A stretch of 64,000 nt of DNA from Paraplanobispora takensis (GTDB lineage Bacteria > Actinomycetota > Actinomycetes > Streptosporangiales > Streptosporangiaceae): positions 186,001 to 250,000 of the forward strand of contig NZ_BOOK01000004.1 in assembly GCF_016863195.1 (NCBI RefSeq), in the 5' to 3' direction. The stretch's first letter is position 1; each line of letters begins with the position of its first letter. This document shows positions 29,001 to 37,847 of this stretch, one piece after another. The notes beneath the pieces were generated by a model, which saw nothing but the letters and a program-made list of their open reading frames with translations, was not told the origin of the DNA and searched no databases. The position numbers and the translations under genes were made by a program.

Positions 29001-29179
29001 CTGTCGGACGAGCCCTTGCTCGGCCCGCCCAAAGCTTCCGTGAGCCTGCGGACTACCGGTGCTTCGATAGTCGAGGACGCCGAACGCACGAACTCGCCCA
29101 TCTCCTGGAGCTTGGCCATGACGACCTTGCTCTCGACACCGAACTCCTTGGCGAGCTCGTATACCCGGACCTTCGCCAC
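26033..29179 (-). CDS. infB: Translation initiation factor IF-2
   Basis: 1048 residues, the long actinobacterial form. Residues 1-52 are the IF2-N1 module ([15 protein letters not shown]). Residues about 55-430 are a disordered Gly/Pro/Arg-rich linker with repeats. A second IF2-N module ([20 protein letters not shown]) precedes the GTPase: [19 protein letters not shown] (G1), DTPGHEAF (G3), NKIDK (G4). Domains II-IV complete the C-terminus. It delivers initiator tRNA to the 30S subunit. Confidence 0.97.
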   Translation of the reverse strand: MAKVRVYELAKEFGVESKVVMAKLQEMGEFVRSASSTIEAPVVRRLTEALGGPSKGSSDRGGNRTPRPPQAAPRPADSQAGNGAPAPTSVPRPGPAPKPGPRPGPAPRPAAPAPQAQQPQIQQQPPAAPQQPSPVQPPRFEAPRSDAPRPAGPGPKPGPRPGPAPRPAQGGRPEAARPEGRPAGGPGGAPSAPRPGAGGAKPGPRPGPRGPRPGNNPFSSNASGMGQARPPRPGGPGGPGGRDGGPGDRGPRPGPREDRGPREDRAPRDGAGPRPGGPRPGPPGAAGPRPGPGAGGPRPGGGGGVAGPRPGGPRPSPMMMPQGRPAGPGGGGGAGRPGGGGRPGGGGGAGRPGGGGRPGGGGGFAGRPGGGGGAGRPGTGTGGPGGGGGGGFAGRPGGGGGRGRGGGTAGAFGRPGGRPARGRKSKRQRRQEFDNMQAPAIGGVQAPRGGGQTIRLSRGASLADFADKIGANPASLVQIMLHLGEMVTATQSVNEETLQLLAAELDYNLLVVSPEEEDRELLESFDIEFGEDEGDEADLVARPPVVTVMGHVDHGKTRLLDAIRKTNVVAREAGGITQHIGAYQITTEHEDEQRRITFIDTPGHEAFTAMRARGAKVTDIAILVVAADDGVKPQTIEALNHAQAADVPIVVAVNKIDKEGADPNKVRAQLTEYGLVAEEYGGSTLFVDISAKNDIGIENLLEAVLLTADAELDLRANPTMDAQGVAIEAHLDKGRGPVATVLVQRGTLRVGDSIVCGEAFGRVRAMLDENGDSIEEADPSRPVLVLGLTAVPGAGDNFIVVTDDRMARQIAQQRAARKRIADMAKSGRRRTLEEIFNEMEKGQADELKLIIKGDVSGSVEALEDALLKIDVGEEVRLRVLHRAVGAITEYDVNLAMADDNAVIIGFNVRPEVRARDLAEREGVDIRYYSVIYQAIEEIEAALKGMLKPEFEEVQMGTAEVREVFKVPKIGNIAGALVRSGLIVRNSKARIIRGGVVISDNLTVSSLRRFKDDATEVREGYECGIGVGYNDIKVDDVIETFEMREKPRV
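27945..28560 (-). repeat. Gly/Arg/Pro-coding repeats inside the infB linker
   Basis: Imperfect tandem units of about 24-30 bases encode runs such as [20 protein letters not shown]. They change the linker length but keep the frame. Such segments expand and contract easily and complicate assembly. Confidence 0.7.
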
Positions 29180-29322
29180 TGCACTCCCTTACTCGGCCCG
29201 GGAGGCAGTGCCGCCGGACCGTCGTTACGTGAACGTACTCATCGCCGCATGCTCATCAGGCGCTCATAGCTATCTGACCAGCCCATCAACTCGGCGTCCT
29301 ACATGACAGTTGGCAACCATCT

Positions 29323-29625
29323 TCACCCGATCCTTTCGGTCTGCAGCCCTTCCAGGTGGCGTCTCACCGGCGACGGATCGAGCATCCCCACGGCGCGGAA
29401 CGCGCGCGGAAACGCCCGACGACGCTCGGCGAGTTCGAGACAGCTCAGGGCGGGATGCAGTGAAGCACCTCTCCCCGGGAGCCGTCGTCGCAGGTCAGGG
29501 ACGATGACGCCCTCGACCACCACCAGGCGGAGCAGCTCGGAGTAAACCGTGCGAACCCGGCAGCCCACGCATGTTCTCAGCGGGGCAACCTGGTCACCAT
29601 ATTCCAGCTTACCGTGTGGACGCAT
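29323..29625 (-). CDS. ylxR: YlxR (DUF448) family RNA-binding protein
   Basis: 100 residues. The signature [11 protein letters not shown] and the [20 protein letters not shown] block identify YlxR. The family is a small nucleoid- or RNase P-associated regulator always found between nusA and infB. ATG at 29625 lies inside the 3' end of nusA, giving a 17-base overlap; no other ATG, GTG or TTG in frame precedes the conserved CVGC. Confidence 0.88.
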   Translation of the reverse strand: MRPHGKLEYGDQVAPLRTCVGCRVRTVYSELLRLVVVEGVIVPDLRRRLPGRGASLHPALSCLELAERRRAFPRAFRAVGMLDPSPVRRHLEGLQTERIG

Positions 29626-30613
29626 CTGTGGAACCGGCCGCGTCCCCCGCCTGGGCGTCGGAACGGATGTCGATGCGCCAGCCGGTGAGCCGGGCGGCCA
29701 GCCGGGCGTTCTGCCCCTCCTTGCCGATGGCGAGGGAGAGCTGGTAGTCCGGCACGACCACGCGCGCGGCACGGCCCGCGGGATCGATCACCTCGACGCT
29801 CGAAACACGGGCGGGCGAGAGGGCGTTGCCCACGAACTCCGCCGGGTCGTCCGACCAGTCGATGATGTCGATCTTCTCGCCGTGCAGCTCGGTCATCACG
29901 TTGCGCACCCGCGAGCCCATCGGGCCGATGCAGGCGCCCTTGGCGTTGACCCCGGGACGGCGGGAGCGCACGGCGATCTTCGTACGGTGGCCCGCCTCCC
30001 GGGCGACGGCGGCGATCTCGACCGTGCCGTCGCCGATCTCCGGGACCTCCAGCGCGAAGAGCTTCTTGACCAGGCCGGGGTGGGTGCGCGACAGCGTCAC
30101 CGACGGGCCCTTGTGGCCCTTCTTGACCTGGACCACGTAGCAGCGGATGCGCTCTCCGTGGACGTACTCCTCGCCGGGGACCTGCTCGTTGTGCGGGAGC
30201 ACGGCCTCGATCTTGCCCAGGTCCACCAGGACCACCCGGGGGTCCTTGCCCTGCTGGATGACGCCGGCCACGAGCTCGCCCTCACGGCTGGCGAACTCGC
30301 CGAAGTTGATCTCGTCCTCGGCGTCCCTGAGCTGCTGCAGGATGACCTGCTTGGCCGTGGTCGCGGCGATGCGGCTGAAGTTGCCCGGGGTGTCGTCGAA
30401 CTCCCTGAGCACCTCCCCGCCCTCGCCGATCTCGGCGGCGTAGATGGTCACGTGCCCGGTGTGCCTGTCGAGCTCGGCGCGCGCCTTGGCGGCCGCTCCC
30501 TCGGTCCGGAAATATGCGATCAGCAGTGCGTCCTCGATCGCCTTGACGACCAGGTCGAAGGAGATGTCCTTCTCCCGCTCCAGGCTGCGCAGGACGCTCA
30601 TGTCGATGTCCAC
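29609..30613 (-). CDS. nusA: Transcription termination/antitermination factor NusA
   Basis: 334 residues: N-terminal RNA polymerase-binding domain (about 1-125), S1 domain ([20 protein letters not shown]), then two KH domains ([40 protein letters not shown]). The length without C-terminal acidic repeats is normal for actinobacteria. GTG at 30613 or ATG at 30601 could be the start; GGAAG precedes the former. It lies directly after rimP. Confidence 0.96.
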   Translation of the reverse strand: MDIDMSVLRSLEREKDISFDLVVKAIEDALLIAYFRTEGAAAKARAELDRHTGHVTIYAAEIGEGGEVLREFDDTPGNFSRIAATTAKQVILQQLRDAEDEINFGEFASREGELVAGVIQQGKDPRVVLVDLGKIEAVLPHNEQVPGEEYVHGERIRCYVVQVKKGHKGPSVTLSRTHPGLVKKLFALEVPEIGDGTVEIAAVAREAGHRTKIAVRSRRPGVNAKGACIGPMGSRVRNVMTELHGEKIDIIDWSDDPAEFVGNALSPARVSSVEVIDPAGRAARVVVPDYQLSLAIGKEGQNARLAARLTGWRIDIRSDAQAGDAAGSTDASTR

Positions 30614-30624
30614 GAGGCTTCCCC

Positions 30625-31146
30625 TTAGCCCTCGTCGCCGTCGTCGCCGTCGTCTCCGGCGTCGTCGCCGTCGTCGTCGGTCTCGTCGAACCGGCGGAAC
30701 TCCACCTGCACCCGGCCTCGGGTCAGGTCCTGATGGTCGAGGCGGTGCGGCACGCCGTCGACGTCCAGATCCACGCCGGTCTCGTCGACGGCGAGGATCC
30801 GTCCCTCCAGAGAGGTGCCGTCCCGCAGGTCGGCCTTGACCAGCCGCTTCACCGCGCGCCGCCAGTGGCGCGGCTCGGTGAGGGGGCGGTCGACCCCGGG
30901 AGAGGAGACCTCCAGCACGTACGGCGCCGACCCCATGACGTCATCGGCGTCCAGCGCGGCGGAGACGGCTTGGCTGACCTCCGCGACGTCGTCCAGGCTC
31001 ACGCCGCCGTCACGGTCGACGACGACGCGCAGCAGCCGCCGCTTGCCCGCCGGAGTGACCGTGACGTCCTCCAGGTCGAGCCCTTCGGCTCCGACGACGG
31101 GCTCCAGAAGCTTCATCAGGCGGTCGCGGGATGTGGCGCTGCCCAT
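30625..31146 (-). CDS. rimP: Ribosome maturation factor RimP
   Basis: 173 residues. Conserved pieces include [20 protein letters not shown] and [20 protein letters not shown]. The last 22 residues are almost entirely Asp, Glu and Gly, encoded by a GTCGTC-type DNA repeat (30626-30680). RimP helps assemble the 30S subunit. It heads the rimP-nusA-ylxR-infB operon; its promoter should lie in the gap up to 31333. Confidence 0.95.
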   Translation of the reverse strand: MGSATSRDRLMKLLEPVVGAEGLDLEDVTVTPAGKRRLLRVVVDRDGGVSLDDVAEVSQAVSAALDADDVMGSAPYVLEVSSPGVDRPLTEPRHWRRAVKRLVKADLRDGTSLEGRILAVDETGVDLDVDGVPHRLDHQDLTRGRVQVEFRRFDETDDDGDDAGDDGDDGDEG

Positions 31147-31333
31147 GTCGACCTCCCATTGTCACGATCTGCGCGGGCGTCCCTCGCCCACGCGGTCCAC
31201 CAGCCTATCCACACCAGGGCGTAGAAAGAGCGCCACTCGGTGTGGCGAGACCGACCAAGAAGCGCGATGGCTGCCATTGTGAACCCGTACGATGCTAGAT
31301 GCGTCAGCAACCACCCTAGACCGGAGGTCGTCC

Positions 31334-31837
31334 GTGCGTTCCCTCTCCCGGCGCACCCTGCTGGGGGGCGGCGCTCTCGGCGTGGCCGCCGCGGTGGTCG
31401 CGGGATGCTCCGCCGAGCAGCCCGAGCCGGCCGCGTCCGCGCCTCCCGACCCGGAGACCGTGCTGCTGCGGCAGCTCATCGCGGACAAGGAGCAGACGAT
31501 CGCGCTCTACGCCTCGGCGTCGTCGAGCAAGCTCCTCCCCTTCCGGCAACGGCACGAGGCCCACCTCGCCGAGCTGCGCAGGCGCCTGCCCGCCGACCGC
31601 CCGGCGTCCTCCCCGGCGCCCTCCTCCGCGGCCCCGTCGCCGGGAGGTCCCGCCTCCTCGCCGACCCCGGCGCCGGAACCGGCGGTCTCCGTGCGCGAGC
31701 TGCGCGATCTCGAACGCAAGGCGGCGGCCCTGCGCTCCCGGCAGGTCGCCGACGTCTCTCCCGCGCTGGCCCAGCTGGTGGCCTCCATCGGCGCCTGCGA
31801 GGCCGCCCACGCCACGGCTCTGTCGAGGGCCCTGTGA
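31334..31837 (+). CDS. Putative Tat-exported lipoprotein
   Basis: 167 residues. The N-terminus MRSLSRRTLLGGGALGVAAA has a twin-arginine motif and ends with a V-A-G-C lipobox, so the mature protein should be a lipid-anchored exported protein. The remainder has helix-rich ends and a Pro/Ala/Ser linker of about 40 residues. GTG at 31334 is chosen because GGAGGT lies five bases upstream. It overlaps the ferritin-like gene by four bases (GTGA) and is divergent from rimP. Confidence 0.85.
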   Translation: MRSLSRRTLLGGGALGVAAAVVAGCSAEQPEPAASAPPDPETVLLRQLIADKEQTIALYASASSSKLLPFRQRHEAHLAELRRRLPADRPASSPAPSSAAPSPGGPASSPTPAPEPAVSVRELRDLERKAAALRSRQVADVSPALAQLVASIGACEAAHATALSRAL

Positions 31838-32301
31838 GCTCCGAGCAGGGGCTCGGCACGGCCCTGGCCGCCGAGCACGCCGCCGTCTACGCCTACGGGG
31901 TCATCGCCGCCAGGACCACGGGCAGGCTGCGGGCCACCGCGACGAACGCGTTCAACGCCCACCGCGCCCGCCGCGACCGGCTCCGCGCGCTGATCACCAC
32001 GCGCGGCGGCACCCCGGCCGAGCCGGGCGCCTCCTACACGCTGCCCGTCACCCCCTCCACCGCGGACCAGGCCGTCGAGCTGGCCGTGCTGATCGAGCAG
32101 AGAGTGACGACGGCCTATCTGGAGCTGGCCGCCTCCGACGACATGTCCCTGCGGCGGATGGCCGCGCTGGCCATGCAGGAGTGCGCCACCCGGTCGTACG
32201 GCCTGCGCCCGTCGATCGACGCCTTCCCCGGCATGCCCGAGGTCGCTCCGCCCGCGCCGGGCACGCCCGCGCCGACACCGACGACGACGTCCTCCTCCTG
32301 A
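31834..32301 (+). CDS. Ferritin-like domain protein (DUF4439 type)
   Basis: 155 residues. The core is LGTALAAEHAAVYAYGVIAA, then NAHRARRDRLRALI, and later ELAVLIEQRVTTAYLELAAS, the spacing of E-x-x-A-x-x-x-Y and H/R ligands in DUF4439 four-helix bundles. A Pro/Thr-rich tail of about 25 residues ends the protein. Translation is coupled to the upstream lipoprotein gene. Function unknown. The pair next to rimP is common in related genomes. Confidence 0.8.
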   Translation: MSSEQGLGTALAAEHAAVYAYGVIAARTTGRLRATATNAFNAHRARRDRLRALITTRGGTPAEPGASYTLPVTPSTADQAVELAVLIEQRVTTAYLELAASDDMSLRRMAALAMQECATRSYGLRPSIDAFPGMPEVAPPAPGTPAPTPTTTSSS

Positions 32302-32414
32302 CCCCGGGTCCCCGGGACCCGAGGGCCCGTGCCCCCTTTGCTCCCCTTTGTCGATGTTTGGCGGATCACTGACGGGTAGAGGAAGCACCCCGAGTTCACC
32401 GAGGGAGGAAAACA

Positions 32415-32606
32415 ATGGGCTGGGGATTCAGGAAATCCGTCAAGATGGGGCCGTTCCGCCTCAACCTGTCCCGCAGCGGGGTCGGGCACAGCTGGGGCAA
32501 CCGGGCCTTCCGCGTGACCAAGACAGCCGACGGCCGCCGGACGCTGAGCGTCAACCTGCCGGGCGGCTTCCACTGGCGCAAGACCCTCAGCGGCTCCCGG
32601 CGCTAG
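32415..32606 (+). CDS. DUF4236 domain small protein, copy 1
   Basis: 63 residues. MGWGFRKSVKMGPFRLNLSR followed by SGVGHSWG is the DUF4236 signature (basic, glycine-rich, about 55 residues). GAGGGAGGAAAAC precedes the ATG, a strong ribosome site. Function unknown. A paralog follows 72 bases downstream. Confidence 0.85.
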   Translation: MGWGFRKSVKMGPFRLNLSRSGVGHSWGNRAFRVTKTADGRRTLSVNLPGGFHWRKTLSGSRR

Positions 32607-32678
32607 CCGGTCGCGCAGGAACCATCCGCGGGCACCGGCCGTTGTCCCCGATGACGCACGAGGTTCCGGGGAGATGAC

Positions 32679-32888
32679 ATGGGCTGGCACTACAGGAAGT
32701 CGATCAAGCTGGGTCCGTTCCGTCTCGACCTGTCCCCCCACGGGGTGGGTCAGAGTTTCGGCACCCGCAGGTTCCACGTCAGCAGGACCCCCGACGGCCG
32801 CAAGTACGTGACGCTGAACCTGCCCGGCGGCTTCCACGTCGGCAAGGCGATCGGCAAGCGCTCCCGCTATCGCCGTCACCGCTACTAG
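32679..32888 (+). CDS. DUF4236 domain small protein, copy 2
   Basis: 69 residues, MGWHYRKSIKLGPFRLDLSP and GVGQSFGTRRFHVSRTPDGR. It aligns with copy 1 over its whole length (shared K-x-GPFRL-x-LS, DGR, LNLPGGFH), so the pair arose by tandem duplication. The C-terminus is an Arg/His/Tyr tail (KRSRYRRHRY) that could bind nucleic acid. Function unknown. Confidence 0.85.
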   Translation: MGWHYRKSIKLGPFRLDLSPHGVGQSFGTRRFHVSRTPDGRKYVTLNLPGGFHVGKAIGKRSRYRRHRY

Positions 32889-32893
32889 CATAA

Positions 32894-32944
32894 CCGGGCC
32901 CGCCCGGGAGCCCCGCCGTGACGGGGCTCCCGGGCGGGCCCCGG
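32894..32944. terminator. Strong bidirectional terminator
   Basis: Arms 32894-32914 and 32923-32944 pair over 21 bases with one bulged G, loop GCCGTGAC. It starts six bases after the second DUF4236 gene and ends three bases before the convergent MCP remnant. Confidence 0.8.
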
Positions 32945-32946
32945 TC

Positions 32947-33534
32947 TCAGGAGCGGAATCCCGCGGCCAGGGAGCGCAGCCGCTCCGAGACCTCCGCCAG
33001 TTCGCCCGCGGCGCGCCGCGGCTCCTCGACGGCGGCGGCGATGGTCGTCTGATAGTCGTCGATCTGGGCGATGACCCCGGCCACGTCCGCGATCGCCTGG
33101 ACGGCCCCGGCGGTGTCGGCCTGGATCGCCTCGACCCGGCGCGCGATGTCCTCGGTCGCCCGCGCGGTCTCCTGGGCCAGGTCCTTGACCTCGCCCGCGA
33201 CCACCGCGAAGCCCTTGCCGGACTCCCCGGCGCGGGCCGCCTCGATGGTGGCGTTGAGCGCCAGCAGGCTGGTCTGCTCGGCGATCGAGGTGATCACCTT
33301 CACCACGTCGCCGATCAGGCGGTTGATGGCCGCGAGCCAGTCGGCGAACAGCGGCTTGGCCTGCTCCATCAGGATCGCCCTGGCCTCGTCGGTGTCGCCG
33401 GCCATGCGCAGGGTGATCACCTCGTCGATCAGCGGCAGGGTCTCCCGCTCGATCCGCTCGATCCGCTCGATCTCCGCGTGCGCGTTCTTCTCCGCCTGGC
33501 CGACCTTGCCCGCGTCGGCGAATATCGCGGTCAT
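32947..33534 (-). pseudogene. Methyl-accepting chemotaxis receptor remnant with internal deletions
   Basis: 195 residues in frame from ATG 33534. Residues about 85-150 are the highly conserved MCP signalling tip ([40 protein letters not shown]). The preceding part ([35 protein letters not shown]) looks like the end of a 4HB sensor domain. The second membrane helix, HAMP domain and first half of the signalling coiled coil that should lie between them are absent, as is the first membrane helix. After AAAVEEP the usual descending helix is also cut short. It may still be translated as a soluble fragment, but cannot act as a receptor. Confidence 0.7.
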
Positions 33535-33572
33535 CTTCTCGGCCGAGGCGGATCGCCGCGCGTCCGGGCACG

Positions 33573-33611
33573 CCGATGAGCGGCCCGCCGGGACGGCGGG
33601 CCGCTCATCGG
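33573..33611 (-). terminator. proS terminator hairpin
   Basis: A perfect 17-base stem: CCGATGAGCGGCCCGCC (33573-33589) pairs with 33595-33611, loop GGGAC. It lies 27 bases past the proS stop codon on the minus strand. Confidence 0.8.
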
Positions 33612-33638
33612 TCGTTCAGACGGTGACCGTCCGGACGG

Positions 33639-35381
33639 TCAGGCGCGGCAGGCGGCCTCGACGCGGTCGGCGGCCTCGGCGATCGGGATCTCCTCCTTGA
33701 CGCCGGTGGCCCGGTCGCGCAGCTCGGCGACGCCCTGGGCCAGGCCCCGGCCGATGACCACGATGGTCGGCATGCCGAGCAGCTCGGCGTCCTTGAACTT
33801 CACGCCCGGCGAGACCCCGGCGCGATCGTCCACCAGGACGCGCAGGCCGCGGGCCCGGAGCTCCTCGGCGAGCCGGACGGCCACCTCGATCTGGTTCTCC
33901 TTGCCGGTGCCCACGATGTGCACGTCGGCGGGGGCGACCTCACGGGGCCAGACCAGGCCGAGTTCGTCGTGCTTCTGCTCGACCAGCACCGCCACCGCCC
34001 GCGAGACGCCGATGCCGTACGAGCCCATGGTGATGCGCACGGGCTTGCCGTCGGGGCCCAGGGCGTCGAGCTTGGCGGCGTCGGCGTACTTGCGGCCGAG
34101 CTGGAAGATGTGGCCGATCTCGATGCCGCGGTCGATGGAGAGCGGCGAGCCGCACGCGGGGCAGTCGTCCCCGGCGCGGACCTCGGCCGCCTCGATGGTC
34201 CCCTCGGCGACGAAGTCGCGTCCGGCGACCACGTTCACGGCGTGCTTGCCGGGCTCGTTGGCGCCGGTCACCCAGGCGCTGCCGGCGACGACCCGGGGGT
34301 CGACGAGGTAGCGGATGCCCAGGTCCTTGAGCACCTGCGGGCCGATGTAGCCGCGCACCAGGCCGGGGTGCCTGGCGAAGTCCTCGGCCTCGAAGATGGC
34401 GGGCTCGCCGGGGGCCAGGGACGCCTCGAGCCGCTTGAAGTCGACCTCGCGGTCGCCGGGCACGCCGATGACGAGGGTCTCGGTCTTGCCGGAGCCGGGG
34501 GTGGTGACCTTGACCACGACGTTCTTGAGCGTGTCGGCGGCGGTGATGCCCAGGCCGTAGTGCTCGTTGATGTAGGTCACCAGCGACTCGATGGTCGGGG
34601 TGTCCGGGGTGTCCAGCACCCGCAGGGCCGGGCTCTCGCCTCCGGGCGCGGCGGGGGCGGGGGTGGTGACCGCCTCGGCGTTGGCCGCGTAGCCGCAGTG
34701 GTGGCAGGCCACGAAGGTGTCCTCGCCGGTCCCGGCCGGGGCGAGGAACTCCTCCGAGGCCGAGCCGCCCATCGCGCCGGAGGTGGCGAAGCAGATCTTG
34801 TAGGTGAGCCCGAGCCGGTCGAAGGTCCGGATGTAGGCCTCGCGGTGCTGCTCGTAGGAGCGCTTGAGGCCGTCGTCGTCGAGGTCGAAGGAGTAGGAGT
34901 CCTTCATGACGAACTCGCGGCCGCGCAGGATGCCGGCCCGGGGGCGGGCCTCGTCGCGGTACTTCGTCTGGATCTGGTACAGCGTCACCGGGTAGTCCTT
35001 GTAGGAGGAGTACTCCCCCTTGACCATGTCGGTGAACATCTCCTCGTGCGTGGGCCCGAGGAGATAGTCGGCGCCCTTGCGGTCCTTGAGGCGGAAGAGC
35101 GTGTCGCCGTACTCCGTCCAGCGGCCGGTGCCCTCGTAGTACTCCCTGGGCAGGAGGGCGGGGAAGAGCACTTCCTGGCCGCCCATCCGGTCCATCTCCT
35201 CGCGGACGACGCGCGTGACGTTCTCCAGGACCATCTTGCCGAGCGGCAGCCAGGAGTAGACGCCGGGTGCGACGCGGCGGACGTAACCGGCGCGGACGAG
35301 CAGCTTGTGGCTCGGGACCTCCGCGTCTGCCGGGTCGTCCCTCAGGGTTCGGAGAAACAACGACGACATGCGCAGCAGCAC
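33639..35381 (-). CDS. proS: Prolyl-tRNA synthetase (bacterial type)
   Basis: 580 residues. Class II motifs: motif 2 in [20 protein letters not shown] and motif 3 in [20 protein letters not shown]. Between them lies the editing insertion (about 220-400) that removes mischarged alanine, marking the bacterial form. A C-terminal anticodon-binding domain ends the protein. GTG at 35381 is chosen because GAGGAG lies five bases upstream; ATG at 35369 is the alternative. It lies in its common place upstream of the nusA/infB genes. Confidence 0.96.
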   Translation of the reverse strand: MLLRMSSLFLRTLRDDPADAEVPSHKLLVRAGYVRRVAPGVYSWLPLGKMVLENVTRVVREEMDRMGGQEVLFPALLPREYYEGTGRWTEYGDTLFRLKDRKGADYLLGPTHEEMFTDMVKGEYSSYKDYPVTLYQIQTKYRDEARPRAGILRGREFVMKDSYSFDLDDDGLKRSYEQHREAYIRTFDRLGLTYKICFATSGAMGGSASEEFLAPAGTGEDTFVACHHCGYAANAEAVTTPAPAAPGGESPALRVLDTPDTPTIESLVTYINEHYGLGITAADTLKNVVVKVTTPGSGKTETLVIGVPGDREVDFKRLEASLAPGEPAIFEAEDFARHPGLVRGYIGPQVLKDLGIRYLVDPRVVAGSAWVTGANEPGKHAVNVVAGRDFVAEGTIEAAEVRAGDDCPACGSPLSIDRGIEIGHIFQLGRKYADAAKLDALGPDGKPVRITMGSYGIGVSRAVAVLVEQKHDELGLVWPREVAPADVHIVGTGKENQIEVAVRLAEELRARGLRVLVDDRAGVSPGVKFKDAELLGMPTIVVIGRGLAQGVAELRDRATGVKEEIPIAEAADRVEAACRA

Positions 35382-35400
35382 GGCTACTCCTCGCTAGCAG

Positions 35401-35435
35401 GGAATCACAGGGATTACAGAGGATTACAGGGATTG
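35401..35435 (-). repeat. Tandem 10-base repeats in the proS leader
   Basis: On the plus strand the unit GGATTACAGR is repeated about three and a half times (GGAATCACAG, GGATTACAGA, GGATTACAG, then GGATTGCTG). It lies 10-45 bases upstream of the proS ribosome site. The one-helical-turn period suggests a protein-binding array; there is no T-box core sequence. Confidence 0.6.
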
Positions 35436-35518
35436 CTGCCCTACAGCGTATCGACTCGGGCAACCGGACCGCTTGGCGTTATCCCCCGCCGCGCGCACGA
35501 GGCCATCCTCACCTCGCG

Positions 35519-36187
35519 CTATCCGCCCGCCGCGTACACGAAGTGCGCGGCCCCCAGCGCCAGCGCCACCACGGCGGCGCGGACGCGTCCCACGCCCCCG
35601 CGCATGCAGAGCAGCACCACGGCCACGAGGATGGCCGCCGTGAAGACCGTCCAGGTCCCGTCCTGCAGCGCCCGGATCGCCTGGATCGCCATGAACCCGG
35701 CGGGCAGGCCCGTGGCCAGGTCGCCCCGCAGGCCCTCGTACCCGGCGAAGTGGGCCAGCGTCCCGAAGGCCGCCAGGCTCAGGAACACGAAGTTCAGCGT
35801 CAGGCCGTCGCCGTCCAGCCGCAGCAGGTGGGCCTCCGGCATCAGGGCCGTCGCCGCCAGCATGGCGATGACGGGCCCCAGAGCGGCCAGCGCGCTGCCC
35901 AGCAGCGCCCAGCCGAACCCGGCGGCGGTCCGCCCCACCACGGCCACCAGGAGAAGGTAGGCGTAGGGGTCGATGGCGCCGTGCAATGACGCCGGTCCGC
36001 TCGCGAGCGCCTCTCCCAGCGCGCCGAAGGCCAGTCCCATGGTGAGGGAGAAGACCATGTGACGCAGGATCGCCCGTTCCCTTCGCTCCCCCGCGAGGAA
36101 GTCGAGCGTGTCGTTCTGTCCAACCAAAGCCGCTGATCCCCCGATCTGCATCCGACTGTGGCTATATGGAGCATATCTGACCTGCAA
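35519..36187 (-). CDS. Integral membrane protein, unknown family
   Basis: Up to 222 residues with five or six hydrophobic helices starting near residue 45 (VFSLTMGLAFGALGEALA, YAYLLLVAVVGRTAAGFGWA, and so on). The first 40 residues are polar and start choice is uncertain; internal ATGs exist at residues 13 and 44. No catalytic motif is recognised. It is divergent from the acyl-CoA dehydrogenase gene; the region between is AT-rich. Confidence 0.7.
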   Translation of the reverse strand: MQVRYAPYSHSRMQIGGSAALVGQNDTLDFLAGERRERAILRHMVFSLTMGLAFGALGEALASGPASLHGAIDPYAYLLLVAVVGRTAAGFGWALLGSALAALGPVIAMLAATALMPEAHLLRLDGDGLTLNFVFLSLAAFGTLAHFAGYEGLRGDLATGLPAGFMAIQAIRALQDGTWTVFTAAILVAVVLLCMRGGVGRVRAAVVALALGAAHFVYAAGG

Positions 36188-36219
36188 ATATCGACAAAAA
36201 CGTTCAAGCTATACCAAAC

Positions 36220-36240
36220 AAGCGAGCGCTTGCTTATGCT
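36220..36240 (+). promoter_or_regulatory. KstR2-like operator 1 overlapping a promoter
   Basis: AAGCGAGCGCTTGCTT at 36220-36235 is a near-perfect palindrome. Its last base is the first base of TATGCT (36235-36240), a plausible -10 box, seven bases before the GTG start of the acyl-CoA dehydrogenase. A bound repressor would block the promoter of a leaderless mRNA. Confidence 0.7.
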
Positions 36241-36246
36241 CCGCCT

Positions 36247-37233
36247 GTGGACGCTGCCGACATGACCCTCACCGAGGAACAGGCCGATCTGCGCGACGCC
36301 GTGCGCGCCTTCCTCTCCGCGCGGCCGGACGCGTCGTGGCGCCGGTTCGCCGCCGAACTCGGCGTCGCGGGCCTGGCCGTACCCGAGGAGTACGGCGGGG
36401 CGGGGTGCGGACCGGCGGAGACCGCCGTCGTCTGCGAGGAGCTCGGCGGCGCGCTGAGCCCCCATCCCTATCTGGCCACCGCCGTCCTCGCCGTCGGGGC
36501 GCTCGTGGCCGGCGGGGACCGTACGGCGATGGCCCGGCTGCTGCCCGGCATCGCCGACGGCTCGCGCACCGCGACCGTCCTGCTGCCCGGCGACGCCGAC
36601 CTGACGCTGTCCGGCGGGCGGCTCACCGGCACCGCCCCCTACGCGCCGGACGGCGAGGTGGTGCTGGCCTTCGCCGGCGGCGAGCTGGTGGAGGCCGTCC
36701 CCTCCTCCAGGACGCCCCACACCACCCTCGACCCCACCCGCCCGCTGACCGCGCTGTCCTTCGACGCCGTCCCGGTCGTGCCCGCCGGCGACGGCTCGGG
36801 CTGGGAGCGGGTCCGCGACCTGGGCGTCACCGGCCTGGCCGCCGAGCAGGTGGGCGGCGCCGCGCGCTGCCTGGAATCGGCCGTGGCCCACGCCGGGCGA
36901 CGTCACCAGTTCGGCCGCCCCATCGGCTCCTTCCAGGCCGTCAAGCACAAGCTCGCCGACCTGCTCCTGCTGGTCGAGTCCGCCAGGTCGGCCGCCCTGG
37001 CCGCGGCCCGGGCCCCCGCCGGCGAGCTGCCCGTCGCCGCCGCGGTGGCCGGTTCCTACTGCACCGAGGCCTACCTGGCCGCCGCCGGCGAGAACATCCA
37101 GATCCACGGCGGCACCGGGATCACCTGGGAGCACCCGGCCCACCGCTACTTCAAGCGCGCCACCTCCGACGCCCAGCTGTTCGGCCCGCCCCAGGCCCAC
37201 CGCGCCCGCCTGGCCGCGGCGGCCGGCCTGTGA
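36247..37233 (+). CDS. Short acyl-CoA dehydrogenase
   Basis: 328 residues, about 50 shorter than the usual 380. The N-terminal helical domain (LTEEQADLRDAVRAFLSARP, then GLAVPEEYGGAG) and C-terminal domain (RHQFGRPIGSFQAVKHKLAD, IQIHGGTGITWEHPAHRYFK) are present, but the middle beta domain is reduced. That form resembles one subunit of heteromeric FadE enzymes in steroid breakdown, which pair with a second, complete subunit. GTG at 36247 is used; ATG at 36262 is possible. Shares its operator type with the complete dehydrogenase at 57.8 kb. Confidence 0.85.
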   Translation: MDAADMTLTEEQADLRDAVRAFLSARPDASWRRFAAELGVAGLAVPEEYGGAGCGPAETAVVCEELGGALSPHPYLATAVLAVGALVAGGDRTAMARLLPGIADGSRTATVLLPGDADLTLSGGRLTGTAPYAPDGEVVLAFAGGELVEAVPSSRTPHTTLDPTRPLTALSFDAVPVVPAGDGSGWERVRDLGVTGLAAEQVGGAARCLESAVAHAGRRHQFGRPIGSFQAVKHKLADLLLLVESARSAALAAARAPAGELPVAAAVAGSYCTEAYLAAAGENIQIHGGTGITWEHPAHRYFKRATSDAQLFGPPQAHRARLAAAAGL

Positions 37234-37270
37234 GTCCGGCCCGTAAGTCCGGTCTGTGAGGAGGCCGGTG

Positions 37271-37290
37271 CCCGGGTCAGGTCACCCGGG
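37271..37290. terminator. Hairpin between convergent genes
   Basis: CCCGGGT (37271-37277) pairs with ACCCGGG (37284-37290) around a six-base loop, between the 3' ends of the dehydrogenase and the ATPase-domain gene. Confidence 0.5.
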
Positions 37291-37309
37291 GGCGCGGAGG
37301 GTCACGGGC

Positions 37310-37771
37310 TCACAGGGGAACGGCGCCGGAGACCGTCGTGCCCTCGCCGAGCACGCTCCTGACCGTGAGCCGGCCGCCGACGGCGGCGAAGGAGGCCTCC
37401 ATGGCCGCCAGGCCGCGCCCGCGCGCCGGACCGGGGAAGCCCCGGCCGTCGTCGCCCACCGTCAGCCGCAGCTTCCCGGGGCCCGCGGTGACCGCGACGG
37501 AGACGGTGCGCGCCCCGCTGTGCCGGGCGACGTTCGACAGCGCCCCGCTCACCACGACGAGGACGCTGCCGGCGATCTGGGCGGGCACCCTGCCCCGGGG
37601 CAGCGCCCAGAGCTCCACCGCGATCCCCGTGTGCTCCGACCATCCGGTCAGCAGGTCCCGCAGGGCCTCCCCGAGCATGCCGTCCCGCACCTCGCGGGCG
37701 AGCGCGTCCTCGGTCCGACGGACGGCGACGAGGACCGGCGCGACGTGCCCGCCCCTGGTCTGAATGGCCAT
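37310..37771 (-). CDS. Stand-alone histidine-kinase-type ATPase domain protein
   Basis: 153 residues. Only the HATPase_c part of a NarL-class sensor kinase is present: N box VSGALSNVARHSGARTV, G1 box VGDDGRGFPG, then GRGLAAMEASFAAVGGRL. There is no sensor domain and no recognisable phospho-accepting histidine helix, and no response regulator nearby. It may be a degenerate kinase or a regulator such as an anti-sigma-like factor. ATG at 37771 is supported by GAGAGGAG. Confidence 0.75.
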   Translation of the reverse strand: MAIQTRGGHVAPVLVAVRRTEDALAREVRDGMLGEALRDLLTGWSEHTGIAVELWALPRGRVPAQIAGSVLVVVSGALSNVARHSGARTVSVAVTAGPGKLRLTVGDDGRGFPGPARGRGLAAMEASFAAVGGRLTVRSVLGEGTTVSGAVPL

Positions 37772-37847
37772 TCGGCTCCTCTCTCTACCGGTCACCACTG
37801 TGACCGACGGGACTGGGAACCGACTGGTGACCCACTGGTGGACGGCC

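Noticed and set aside
35382-35518. T-box riboswitch ahead of proS
   Set aside because: No AGGGTGGNACCGCG-type core or terminator pair; only tandem 10-base repeats are seen.
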